64,000 bases of DNA from Desertimonas flava (lineage in GTDB: Bacteria; Actinomycetota; Acidimicrobiia; Acidimicrobiales; Ilumatobacteraceae): NCBI RefSeq assembly GCF_003426815.1, contig NZ_QKYK01000007.1, positions 168,954-232,953 on the forward strand, written 5' to 3'. A program made the position numbers and the translations under genes. Below are positions 8,265-15,810 of this stretch, in pieces. Each line of letters starts with the position of its first letter. Position 1 is the stretch's first letter. The notes beneath the pieces were generated by a model. The model saw only the letters and a program-made list of their open reading frames with translations. It made no database searches and was not told the origin of the DNA.

Positions 8265-9448
8265 ACCCCGTCGGACAGCCAGGCGCGGATGTCGTCGCTG
8301 TGCTCGCCGAGCTCGGGGGGAGGCAGGCGGTAGCCGACGGTGGCCCCACTCAGGCTGATGGGATTGCGGATGAGATCGACGGCGCGGTCGCCGTCGCCGA
8401 CGGTGACGCGCGGGTGGAGACCGAGACGTTCGGCGAGCTCGATGCCGTCGCGCACGGTGTTGATCGGGCCGCACGGCACGCCGACCCGGTTGAGGGCGAC
8501 GAACAGATCGTCGGCCGACCACTCGGCGAGGCGCTCGACGAGGATCGGGTGCAGCTCGGCCCGGTTGGCCGTGCGATCGGCGTTGAGGCGGAAGCGATCG
8601 TCGTCGGCCACCTCGGCGATGCCGAGCACCTCGCACAAGGCACGGAACTGGCGATCGTTGGCCGCCGTGATCACGATGTCGCGATCCTTCGTCGGCATCG
8701 GCTGGTACGGGTACACGCTCGGGTGGGCGTTGCCCATGCGTGACGGCACGGCGCCGCCGGCGGTGTAGGCGGCGCTCTGGTTGACCAACCCCGACAGGGC
8801 CGACGACAGCAGGTTGACCTCGACGTGCTGGCCCTCGCCGGTGGCGTCGCGCTGACGCAACGCGGCGAGCACGCCGAGCGCGCCGTGCAACCCCGTCATC
8901 ACGTCGAACACGGCGACGCCCGATCGATAGGCGGGTCCGTCGGGCTCACCCGTGAGGCTCATCATCCCGGACACCGCCTGCACGACGAGGTCGTAACCGG
9001 GCAGCCAGGCACCCTCGGCCGAACCGAAGCCGCTGATCGACAGGTACACGAGCGCCGGATTGAGCTCCCGGGCACTGGCGTAGTCGAGGCCGAACTTGTC
9101 GAGGCCGCCCGGCTTGAAGTTCTGGATCACCACGTCGGCGCGACGGAGCAGCTCGTAGGTGAGCTCGAGGTCGTCGGGATCCTTGAAGTCGAGCACCACC
9201 GATCGCTTGTTGCGGTTGATCGAGAGGTAGTACGTCGACGTGCCGTCACGCTCGGGCGGCATCCACGTGCGGGTCTCGTCACCGGCCGGGCTCTCGACCT
9301 TGATCACCGTCGCGCCGAGATCGGCGAGCAGCATCGAGCAGTACGGCCCGGCGAGCACGCGCGACAGGTCGGCGACGACGACGCCGTCGAGGGGGCCGCG
9401 CCCGGCGGGCGGGCCGGCCGTAGGGTGATCAGGAGTGTGGTTCGTCAA
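8261..9448 (-). CDS. CaiB/BaiF family CoA-transferase (class III)
   Basis: About 395 residues from the likely TTG start at 9448, preceded by GGAAGAAG; further upstream the frame overlaps the divergent IclR gene and does not look native. The class III landmarks are GPLDGVVVADLSRVLAGPYCSMLLADLGATVIKVESPAGDETR near the N-terminus, NRNKRSVVLDFKDPDD, and YDLVVQAVSGMMSLTGEPDGPAYRSGVAVFDVMTGLHGALGVLAAL. The Asp in VFDVMTG is at the position of the family's catalytic Asp. It transfers CoA between organic acids. The divergent IclR regulator 33 bp away probably controls it. Confidence 0.85.
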   Translation of the reverse strand: MTNHTPDHPTAGPPAGRGPLDGVVVADLSRVLAGPYCSMLLADLGATVIKVESPAGDETRTWMPPERDGTSTYYLSINRNKRSVVLDFKDPDDLELTYELLRRADVVIQNFKPGGLDKFGLDYASARELNPALVYLSISGFGSAEGAWLPGYDLVVQAVSGMMSLTGEPDGPAYRSGVAVFDVMTGLHGALGVLAALRQRDATGEGQHVEVNLLSSALSGLVNQSAAYTAGGAVPSRMGNAHPSVYPYQPMPTKDRDIVITAANDRQFRALCEVLGIAEVADDDRFRLNADRTANRAELHPILVERLAEWSADDLFVALNRVGVPCGPINTVRDGIELAERLGLHPRVTVGDGDRAVDLIRNPISLSGATVGYRLPPPELGEHSDDIRAWLSDGV

Positions 9449-9481
9449 GAGGGACCAGCTTCTTCCGGTGATGGAGCAGTG

Positions 9482-10336
9482 ATGGCGAGCGAACAGCGAG
9501 ACGGGACGGGCCGGGCCAACGCGAGCGGCGGCAAGCGCAACGACAGCGGCGACTTCGTCGAGGCGTTCGCCCGCGGCCTCGATGTGATCACGGCGTTCGG
9601 CCCGATGGCGATGGAGCTGACGGTCAGCGAGGTGGCGGCCCGCACGGGCCTGGCCCGGCCGACCGCCCGGCGCCTGCTGCTCACACTGGAACACCTCGGG
9701 TACGCCCGCTCGGTCGGCGGCGCGTACTCGCTGACCACCAAGACGCTCGAGCTGGGCACGGCGTACATCGCCGCCCAGGGGCTGTGGGACATCGCCCGTC
9801 CGCACCTGGTGTCGTTGGTGAGCCGCACGCGCGAATCGAGCTCGATGTCGCAGCTCGACGGCAGCGACATCGTGTACACGGCGCGCGTGGCCGTGCCGAA
9901 GATCATCGCCTTCGCCGTGCAGATCGGCACCCGCTTCCCGGCCACGGCCACGGCGATGGGGCGCGTGCTGCTCGCCGACCTGACCGCGGACGAGCTCGAC
10001 GCCGTGCTCGCCACGCCGTCGGCGTCGGGGATCATCCCACGAGTCGCCACCGACCGTGCCGAGCTCGACGCGTCGCTCGCCGAGATCCGCGAACGCGGCT
10101 GGGCGCTGTCCGACGAGGTGCTGTCACTGGGCATCCGCTCGGTGGCAGCGCCCGTTCGCGATGCGCACGGCCGCACTGCGGCGGCGATGAACGTGACGGT
10201 GCACGCCGCCGAGACGTCGATCGAGCACCTCGTCGGCGAGTACCTGCCGCTGTTGCTGGAGACGGCGGCCGACGTCTCGAAGGCGTGGAGCGACCTCGCG
10301 ATGCTCCCGGTCGACCAGCCGCGCGACGCGACCTGA
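9482..10336 (+). CDS. IclR-family regulator, PcaR/PobR subgroup
   Basis: A 284-residue regulator. The winged helix-turn-helix is at about residues 20-80 (VSEVAARTGLARPTARRLLLTLEHLGYARSVGGAYSLTTKTLELG). The effector domain follows (LDGSDIVYTARVAVPKIIAFAVQIGTRFPATATAMGRVLLADL, then SLGIRSVAAPVRDAHGRTAAAMNVTVHA). The wording is that of the protocatechuate/p-hydroxybenzoate regulators, which respond to aromatic-derived acids. The ATG at 9482 is taken because the ATG at 9471 meets a stop at once. It is divergent from the CoA-transferase, the classic arrangement for a local activator. Confidence 0.85.
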   Translation: MASEQRDGTGRANASGGKRNDSGDFVEAFARGLDVITAFGPMAMELTVSEVAARTGLARPTARRLLLTLEHLGYARSVGGAYSLTTKTLELGTAYIAAQGLWDIARPHLVSLVSRTRESSSMSQLDGSDIVYTARVAVPKIIAFAVQIGTRFPATATAMGRVLLADLTADELDAVLATPSASGIIPRVATDRAELDASLAEIRERGWALSDEVLSLGIRSVAAPVRDAHGRTAAAMNVTVHAAETSIEHLVGEYLPLLLETAADVSKAWSDLAMLPVDQPRDAT

Positions 10337-10378
10337 CCGGTCCGGGGGCGCGGGAGCATCGGCGAACGAACCAGCCCG

Positions 10379-10912
10379 TCAGCGGTAGGTGTTGTTGCTC
10401 GTGTGATCGCCGGCGAGCCACCGGGCCAGCGTCTCGTGGGCGTCGGCGGCGCGATCCTTGGCGATCTGCTCGGCGCCGGGAGCATCGACGGTGAACTCGA
10501 GCAGCATGCCGTTGGGATCCTCGGTGTACAGCGAGCGGCAGTAGCCGTGCTCGAGCACGTATGTGCCCTCGGGCTTCCAGCCGGCGTCGGCGAGCCGGCG
10601 CTCCAGCTCGGCCTGGCCCTCGGCCGTGACCTTCATGGCGATGTGACGGAACGGCGACGGGGCGAGCGCCGGATCGAACAGCTCCTGATCGGCGGCATTG
10701 GCGAATTGGAAGAACGCCAGGGCGCTGCCGTCGGCGAGACCGAAGAACGTGTGGCAGTAGACGCGCTCGGCACCGAACAGCTCATCGGCCTCGGACCACG
10801 CGGCGATCAAGGGGAAGCCGAGGACGTCCTCGTAGAACGCACGCGTGGCCTCCTGGTCCTTGGTGACATAGGCGGTGTGGTGCAGCCGCTGGGCAATCGG
10901 TGTCGTCGTCAT
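10379..10912 (-). CDS. VOC-family dioxygenase-like protein
   Basis: A 177-residue protein. RLHHTAYVTKDQEATRAFYEDVLGFPLI gives the first metal-ligand His and the betaalphabetabetabeta opening of the vicinal-oxygen-chelate fold, and FRHIAMKVTAEGQAELERRLADAGWKPEG with YCRSLYTEDPNGMLLEFTVDAPG supplies the second module and the C-terminal Glu ligand. Two modules in one chain resemble ring-cleaving extradiol dioxygenases or glyoxalases. The start at 10912 follows GGAGGGGG. Its neighbours (IclR of the PcaR group, CoA-transferase, hydrolase) suggest aromatic catabolism, but the substrate is not identified. Confidence 0.75.
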   Translation of the reverse strand: MTTTPIAQRLHHTAYVTKDQEATRAFYEDVLGFPLIAAWSEADELFGAERVYCHTFFGLADGSALAFFQFANAADQELFDPALAPSPFRHIAMKVTAEGQAELERRLADAGWKPEGTYVLEHGYCRSLYTEDPNGMLLEFTVDAPGAEQIAKDRAADAHETLARWLAGDHTSNNTYR

Positions 10913-11028
10913 GTGGATCCCCCTCCTGATCACGATATCGTCCGTCTAGTGGACAACAGGCCGGTGTGCGGACAACCGTACCGGGCTTGCGCTCAACGTA
11001 CCAATCGCCGCTGCAGGCGGACCGGGAG

Positions 11029-11778
11029 GTGACCTCGACGCCGGAGACGGCGTCCGGTGCCATCCTCCTGGTGCACGGCGCATGGGTCGGTGAGTGGTGT
11101 TGGGAGCCGCTGAAGCGGGCGCTCCACGACTCCCGACACCACGTCCACGGCGTCGGCACCGTCCCCACGGTGCACGCGGTGTCGCTGACCGGGCACGGGG
11201 CCCGGGCCGCCGAATCGGGCCCCCACATCACGCTCGACACGCACGCCGACGACGTGACGGCGGCGATCGAGCACCACGACCTCCACGACGTCACCCTCGT
11301 CGGCCACTCCTACGGCGGCAGGGTGATCACACGAGCGTGGCGGCGCGTCGCCGACCGGGTCGGTGCGCTCGTGTACGTCGACGCCCACGCACCGATCGGC
11401 CCCGGCACGCGAACGGACCGAGCTGCCGATTGCCAGGCCGAGGCGGAGATGGTCCCGTTTCGAGACTTCCACCCGACCGCCGACCTGCTCGGCGGCGAGG
11501 AGGCCGTCGACGCGTTCTACGCCGGGCTGATGCCGCAGTCGGCGCGGACGCTCCACGCCCCGTTCTTCGAAGCGCTACCCGACGACCTGCCGCGGACGTA
11601 TGTTGCGGCAACCGCCGAGCCGGACCGGCGCTTCCGTCCGTACGCGGCCGCCGCGGCCGCCGACACTCGGTGGCACTACGTCGAGCTCGACGCCACACAC
11701 TGGTTGATCCTCACCCACGCCGAGGCCGTGGCGAGGATCGTGCTGGAAGCCGGCGCGACAAGATGGCGATCGTCATGA
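11029..11778 (+). CDS. Alpha/beta hydrolase
   Basis: About 249 residues from the GTG at 11029; an in-frame GTG at 10966 would add 21 residues that do not look native. The oxyanion strand GAILLVHGAWVGEWCWEPL, the nucleophile elbow VGHSYGG (Ser) and the late His in LDATHWLILTH match the catalytic layout of esterase/hydrolases such as salicylate esterase-like and EstA-type enzymes. It is translationally coupled to the next gene: its TGA and the following ATG overlap as ATGA at 11775-11778. Likely cleaves an ester or C-C bond in the same pathway. Confidence 0.82.
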   Translation: MTSTPETASGAILLVHGAWVGEWCWEPLKRALHDSRHHVHGVGTVPTVHAVSLTGHGARAAESGPHITLDTHADDVTAAIEHHDLHDVTLVGHSYGGRVITRAWRRVADRVGALVYVDAHAPIGPGTRTDRAADCQAEAEMVPFRDFHPTADLLGGEEAVDAFYAGLMPQSARTLHAPFFEALPDDLPRTYVAATAEPDRRFRPYAAAAAADTRWHYVELDATHWLILTHAEAVARIVLEAGATRWRSS

Positions 11779-12926
11779 CCGAGCGCATCCTCACCACCCA
11801 CACCGGCAGTCTGCCGCGGCCCGACGACCTGATCCGGATCATGTGGGCCGCCGGCGACGGCATCCCGGTCGACGGGGCGGCGCTCGACGAACGCATCACG
11901 TCCGCCGTCGCCGAGTTGGTGCAGCGCCAGGTCGACGCCGGCGTGGACGTCATCAACGACGGGGAGGCCTCCAAGCCGTCGTACGCCACCTACGTGAAGT
12001 ACCGCCTCACCGGCTTCGAGGGCGAGTCGATCCGCGACTACACGTTCACCGATCTCGACGAGTACCCGCGCAGCGCCGAGATGGTCAACGAGAACCCCGG
12101 TCGCCGCAAGCGCTCGGCCCCGGCCTGCACCGGCCCGGTGACCGTGCGCGAGACCGAGTTCGTCGACGGCGCCGCCGAGCGGGACATGGTGACGTTGCGA
12201 GCCGCCGCCACGGCCGCCGGCCACCACGCCATCTTCACCAGCGCGGCATCGCCCGGCCTCGTCTCGCTGTTCTTCGCCAACCAGCACTACGCCTCGCGTG
12301 AGGAGTACGTGTTCGCCCTCGCCGAGGCGATGCGCCATGAATACGAGGCGATCGCCGCGGCGGGAGCGGTCGTACAACTCGACTGTCCCGACCTGGCGAT
12401 GGGCCGTCACACCGCCTACGCCGACCTCGATCGGGACGCGTTCCGCGCGGCGATCGCCACCAACATCGAGGCGTTGAACCACGCCGTGCGGAACATCCCC
12501 GCCGAGCAGTTGCGCATGCACCTGTGCTGGGGCAACTATCCCGGGCCCCACCACCACGACGTGAGCATCGCCGACATCATCGACATCGTGTGGACCGCCA
12601 AGCCGTCCACCGTGCTGTTCGAGGGGGCCAACCCGCGTCACGCCCACGAGTGGGCGGTGCTCGCCGAGCTCGGCGTGCCCGACCACAAGACGATCTGCCC
12701 CGGCGTCATCGAGCCGCAGTCGAACTACATCGAGCACCCCGAGCTGGTGGCCCAGCGAATCGAACGGTGGGCCACGGTCGTGCCGCCGGAGCGGTTGATG
12801 GCCGGCGTCGACTGCGGCTTCTCGGTGCACGTCGGCATGCAGGGCATCGACCCCGACGTCGCCTGGGCCAAGCTCGCCTCGCTGGCCCAGGGCGCCGAGC
12901 TCGCCTCGCGCCGTCTCTTCGCCTGA
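11775..12926 (+). CDS. Cobalamin-independent methionine synthase II-like (MetE C-terminal domain) protein
   Basis: A 383-residue single-domain relative of the MetE C-terminal barrel and of epoxyalkane:CoM transferase. It starts ILTTHTGSLPRPDDLIRIMW, characteristic of this group. Zinc ligands are visible as H-x-C in MHLCWGNYPGPHHHD and a later Cys in AGVDCGFSVH, giving the HXC...C set that activates a thiol. The barrel also carries DVINDGEASKPSY and VQLDCPDLAM. True methionine synthases have an N-terminal domain that is missing here, so the methyl donor or electrophile may be different. Coupled to the hydrolase by an ATGA overlap. Function inferred only as alkyl transfer to or from a thiol. 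Confidence 0.8.
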   Translation: MTERILTTHTGSLPRPDDLIRIMWAAGDGIPVDGAALDERITSAVAELVQRQVDAGVDVINDGEASKPSYATYVKYRLTGFEGESIRDYTFTDLDEYPRSAEMVNENPGRRKRSAPACTGPVTVRETEFVDGAAERDMVTLRAAATAAGHHAIFTSAASPGLVSLFFANQHYASREEYVFALAEAMRHEYEAIAAAGAVVQLDCPDLAMGRHTAYADLDRDAFRAAIATNIEALNHAVRNIPAEQLRMHLCWGNYPGPHHHDVSIADIIDIVWTAKPSTVLFEGANPRHAHEWAVLAELGVPDHKTICPGVIEPQSNYIEHPELVAQRIERWATVVPPERLMAGVDCGFSVHVGMQGIDPDVAWAKLASLAQGAELASRRLFA

Positions 12927-12952
12927 CGTGTGACGCTGCCCGGCCCTCCCCG

Positions 12953-12995
12953 CCGGCGGTAACAGATGGTGCCAGGCACCATCTGTTACCGCCGG
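12953..12995. repeat. GGTGCC/GGCACC palindrome, copy 1 (perfect)
   Basis: The left arm 12953-12973 and right arm 12975-12995 are perfect reverse complements around a single A. The core is AGATGGTGCC-A-GGCACCATCT, and the outer arms reach CCGGCGGTAAC. It lies between the converging methionine-synthase-like and binding-protein genes. Related copies are at 17107-17149 and 49875-49909. Probably a bidirectional terminator built from a mobile or amplified repeat. Confidence 0.8.
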
Positions 12996-13002
12996 GCGAG
13001 GG

Positions 13003-13980
13003 TCAGGCGACGTCGGTCGCCGAGCCGAGCCAGCCGGCGAGCTGCTGGAGGTAGGCGCCGGTCGACACGTAGTCCATCCCGGCGAAGATCCACGGATACA
13101 CCTGGCCGGCCTGGGCGGCGGGCGTGACGGCGAACGTCGGGATCTCCCCCATCGCCTCGGCGTCGAGACCGCGCACCGAGTACAGGACGACGTCGAACGT
13201 GAGGGCGGGGAACGTCTCCCAGCTGTGGACCTCCCAGTAGTAGTCCTCGCCGCCCGGGTCGACGAACGACACGCCGAGCTCGCTGTAGAAGCGGGTGCCC
13301 GGATCGTCGGGGGCCTTGGCGGCCCACACCCCGCCGGTCTCGGCGTAGATGACGGCGACGTCGATGGCCGGATCGGTGGCGGCCCTGAGCGCCTCAGCGG
13401 CGACGTCGAACTCGGCGCGGGCGGCGTCGACCACCGCGGGATCGGCGCCGAGCTCCATCGACAGGTCGGTCGTGCGGGTGATCACGTCCGCGGCGCTACC
13501 GCCCATGAGGATCGTGGCGATCGGGGCGATGGCGTCCACCTCCTCCTGCTGGGCGACATCCGCGAACCCGTAGAGCAGACCGGTCGGATCCAGCGTGCCC
13601 TCGGCATCGGTGGGATAGGTGTGCGTGATGATGAGGTCGGGATCGAGCTCGGCGAGCGCCTCGAGGTTGATCTCGCCGTAGATCGATCCGAGCTCGGTGA
13701 TGCCCGAGATGTCGAACTCGTCGAAGCGGATGTCGTCGGCGAACCCGCTGTAGCCGAACACGCCGACCGGGTCGACGCCATAGTTCATCAACGAGTAGGC
13801 GACGTCGGTGAGGGCCACCACCCGCTCCGGTGCGGCGTCCAGCTCGATGGTCCGGCCGAGGTCGTCGGTGTAGGTCCACCCGGCCTCCTCGGGGACCGAG
13901 GCGGCGGCGGGCAGGGACGCGGCCGCTGACGTGACGATGGCGGCAAGGGCAACGGAAGCGACGAGGGGTCGACGACGCAT
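13003..13980 (-). CDS. ABC transporter substrate-binding protein, iron-siderophore/B12 type
   Basis: A 325-residue exported protein. MRRRPLVASVALAAIVTSAAASLPAAAS is a signal peptide. The mature part opens WTYTDDLGRTIELDAAPERVVALTDVAYSLMNYGVDPVGVFGYSG, the standard start of class III (FepB/FhuD/BtuF) binding proteins, and includes LDPDLIITHTYPTDAEG and VFAVYPW-like ending (QAGQVYPWIFAGMDY). It probably captures an iron chelate or a related ligand. The permease and ATPase genes are not in the window, so it is an orphan here. The start follows CAGGAGTACCC. A dyad in the promoter may be an operator. Confidence 0.82.
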   Translation of the reverse strand: MRRRPLVASVALAAIVTSAAASLPAAASVPEEAGWTYTDDLGRTIELDAAPERVVALTDVAYSLMNYGVDPVGVFGYSGFADDIRFDEFDISGITELGSIYGEINLEALAELDPDLIITHTYPTDAEGTLDPTGLLYGFADVAQQEEVDAIAPIATILMGGSAADVITRTTDLSMELGADPAVVDAARAEFDVAAEALRAATDPAIDVAVIYAETGGVWAAKAPDDPGTRFYSELGVSFVDPGGEDYYWEVHSWETFPALTFDVVLYSVRGLDAEAMGEIPTFAVTPAAQAGQVYPWIFAGMDYVSTGAYLQQLAGWLGSATDVA

Positions 13981-13990
13981 GGGTACTCCT

Positions 13991-14018
13991 GAGTAGTTGT
14001 TAAGTACCCTTACTACTC
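13991..14018. promoter_or_regulatory. AT-rich dyad in the binding-protein promoter
   Basis: GAGTAGT (13991-13997) and ACTACTC (14012-14018) are an inverted repeat enclosing TTAAGTACCCTT, 11 bp upstream of the binding-protein start. It could be a metalloregulator site. The sequence does not clearly match the DtxR/IdeR consensus. Confidence 0.35.
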
Positions 14019-14186
14019 GAAGGAAACCAGCGTCATCAAGTCCGGCCCATGCGTCAGCGCCCGTTCCTGGCCCACTCGTTGGTGAGCGGCAGTTGCGCCC
14101 AGTAGGCGACCTTCTCGCCGGTGGTGCAACGAGGGCCTGGAACGTCGTACGGTATGGCCACTCCGAGCGGGCGGGGAGGTTGACCG

Positions 14187-14642
14187 GTGAACGGCGGGAC
14201 TCGTGAATCTGTGCTGTGGTACGACGGCACACAGGCATCGGCAGGCGAGGTCGCGCCCTCGTCGCGACTCGATCCGCACCGACCATCGCTGGCGCCGATC
14301 CTCGCGCGGATGACCGGTGACGCCGCCGTGTGGGTCGACGCCGGATGGGACCACATCCTGCTCGAGGCCGATCGTCGCCTGGCCGCGATCGACCCCGACT
14401 ACGAGGTCCATCAGGTGAAGGAGAAGTACGGCGGGCTGCGCTACTACTGCTCCCTCGACCGTCACCCCGAGGGCTACCGGGTCATCGCCGAGGCCGAGCT
14501 CGAAGCGGCGCGCAGCTGCGAACGCTGCGGCGAGCCGGGCGAGATCGACCGGCAGACGCCCTACATCCGCACCCTCTGCCCGGCCCATCGCGAGGAACAC
14601 CACTTCGACCAGCAGGTCTGCCAGCGGCTCCGCACCCGCTGA
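14187..14642 (+). CDS. Hypothetical protein with C-terminal zinc-ribbon-like cluster
   Basis: A 151-residue protein starting at a GTG behind GGGGAGG. The middle has the pattern GWDHILLEADRRLAAIDPDYEVHQVKEKYGGLRYYC, which I recognise from uncharacterised bacterial and phage proteins (KEK-F/Y-GGLR-Y-Y). It is followed by CERCGEPGEIDRQTPYIRTLCPAHREEH, a probable Zn-binding knuckle (C-x2-C ... C-x2-H). No function is known. It runs divergently from the upstream binding-protein gene and converges on the LacI gene. Confidence 0.7.
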   Translation: MNGGTRESVLWYDGTQASAGEVAPSSRLDPHRPSLAPILARMTGDAAVWVDAGWDHILLEADRRLAAIDPDYEVHQVKEKYGGLRYYCSLDRHPEGYRVIAEAELEAARSCERCGEPGEIDRQTPYIRTLCPAHREEHHFDQQVCQRLRTR

Positions 14643-14665
14643 CCCCGGATCGGACGGTCGGTCGC

Positions 14666-15709
14666 TCACACCGCCTGGGAGCGGGGAGCGGCGGTGGAGT
14701 CGCGCACCATCAGCTGGTGCCCGGTGGTCCGGCGCCGGGGACGCGCCGCCGGAGCGCTGAGGGCCAGGGAGAGCGCCAGCTCACCCATCTCGCGCATCGG
14801 CAGGCGCACCGTGGTGAGCGACGGCGCGATGTCGGTGGCCACCTCGATGTCGTCGAACCCGGCGACCGACATGTCGCCGGGCACCGAGACCCCGCTCGCC
14901 CGCAGCACCGAGAGCGCACCGATCGCCATGTCGTCGTTGAGGGCGATCACCGCCGTCACGTCGGCACGGTCGTCCAGCAGCCGGAGGGCCGCGTCCTTGC
15001 CGCCCTGGCGGGTGAACGCGGCCTCGATGACGGGCCAGTCCTCGGGCGCGCCACCCGCCGCCTCCACGGCCTCGGCGATGCCGGCGAGGCGGTCGGCGAT
15101 CGTGGTGAGCCCACGCGACCCGGCGAGGATCGCAACCCGCCTGTGACCGAGCTCGAGGAGGTGCTCGGCGATCGTCCTCCCGCCGGCGATGTTGTCCGGG
15201 AGGACGGCGTCGACGCCGAGATGGTGACGGCCGATCACCGCCACCCGCCCCCCGGCGCTGCGGAACGCCTCGAGCTGCCGCCGGACCGCCTGCTCGGCCC
15301 GCGGGTCGACGTAGCCCGACCCGGCGATGAGGATGCCGTCGACGCGGTTGGCGACCAGGGCCCGGATCTGGGCCAGTTCGTGGTCGGGATCGCGCCGCGT
15401 CTGGCGCACCTGCACCATCAACCCGTGCTGCTCCCCGACGTCCATCACGCCGGCGGCGATCTCGGTGAAGTACGGGTCGCCGATCTCGTGCACGACGAGC
15501 CCGATCGACGACGTCGAGCCCCCGGCCAGCGATCTCGCGTGGATGTTGGCGACGTAGCCGAGCTCGTCGGCGACGGCGCGGACGCGTGCGGCGAGCGCCG
15601 GGCTGACGCCGTTGCTCCCCGACAACGAGCGCGACGCCGTGGCCAGCGACACGCCGGCCGCCTCGGCGACGTCCTGCAGTCGCAACGCTCGTCTCACGGC
15701 CCCGATCAT
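14666..15709 (-). CDS. LacI-family transcriptional regulator
   Basis: A 347-residue repressor. The helix-turn-helix is LRLQDVAEAAGVSLATASRSLSGSNGVSPALAARVRAVADELGYVAN (residues 9-55), followed by the hinge and a periplasmic-binding-like sensor (IGLVVHEIGDPYFTEIAAGV ... LGHRRVAILAGSRGLTTIADRLAGIAEAV ... VTAVIALNDDMAIGALSVLRASGVSVPGDMSVAGFDDIEVA). It is divergent from the ABC operon at 15811. Two LacI-type palindromes lie in the shared promoter region, so it almost certainly represses that operon and itself until a sugar-like inducer binds. Confidence 0.92.
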   Translation of the reverse strand: MIGAVRRALRLQDVAEAAGVSLATASRSLSGSNGVSPALAARVRAVADELGYVANIHARSLAGGSTSSIGLVVHEIGDPYFTEIAAGVMDVGEQHGLMVQVRQTRRDPDHELAQIRALVANRVDGILIAGSGYVDPRAEQAVRRQLEAFRSAGGRVAVIGRHHLGVDAVLPDNIAGGRTIAEHLLELGHRRVAILAGSRGLTTIADRLAGIAEAVEAAGGAPEDWPVIEAAFTRQGGKDAALRLLDDRADVTAVIALNDDMAIGALSVLRASGVSVPGDMSVAGFDDIEVATDIAPSLTTVRLPMREMGELALSLALSAPAARPRRRTTGHQLMVRDSTAAPRSQAV

Positions 15710-15750
15710 TGCACCCTTGACGCGGTGGACCCCACTGCGGCAAGAATGGG

Positions 15751-15774
15751 GGAAGCGCTTGCGAAAGCGCTTTC
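15751..15774. promoter_or_regulatory. Tandem LacI-family operators
   Basis: GGAAGCGCTTGC (15751-15762) is followed immediately by GAAAGCGCTTTC (15763-15774), a perfect 12-bp palindrome with the central CG of LacI-family operators. It lies between the divergent LacI gene and the ABC operon, 36 bp before the binding-protein start. Confidence 0.8.
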
Positions 15775-15810
15775 GGGCCGAACGTCACGATCTCACAGGG
15801 GGAACAGTTC

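Noticed and set aside
11094..11774. N-terminal extension of the methionine-synthase-like protein
   Set aside because: It runs in a shadow frame of the alpha/beta hydrolase gene; the family begins at the ATG at 11775 in an ATGA overlap.
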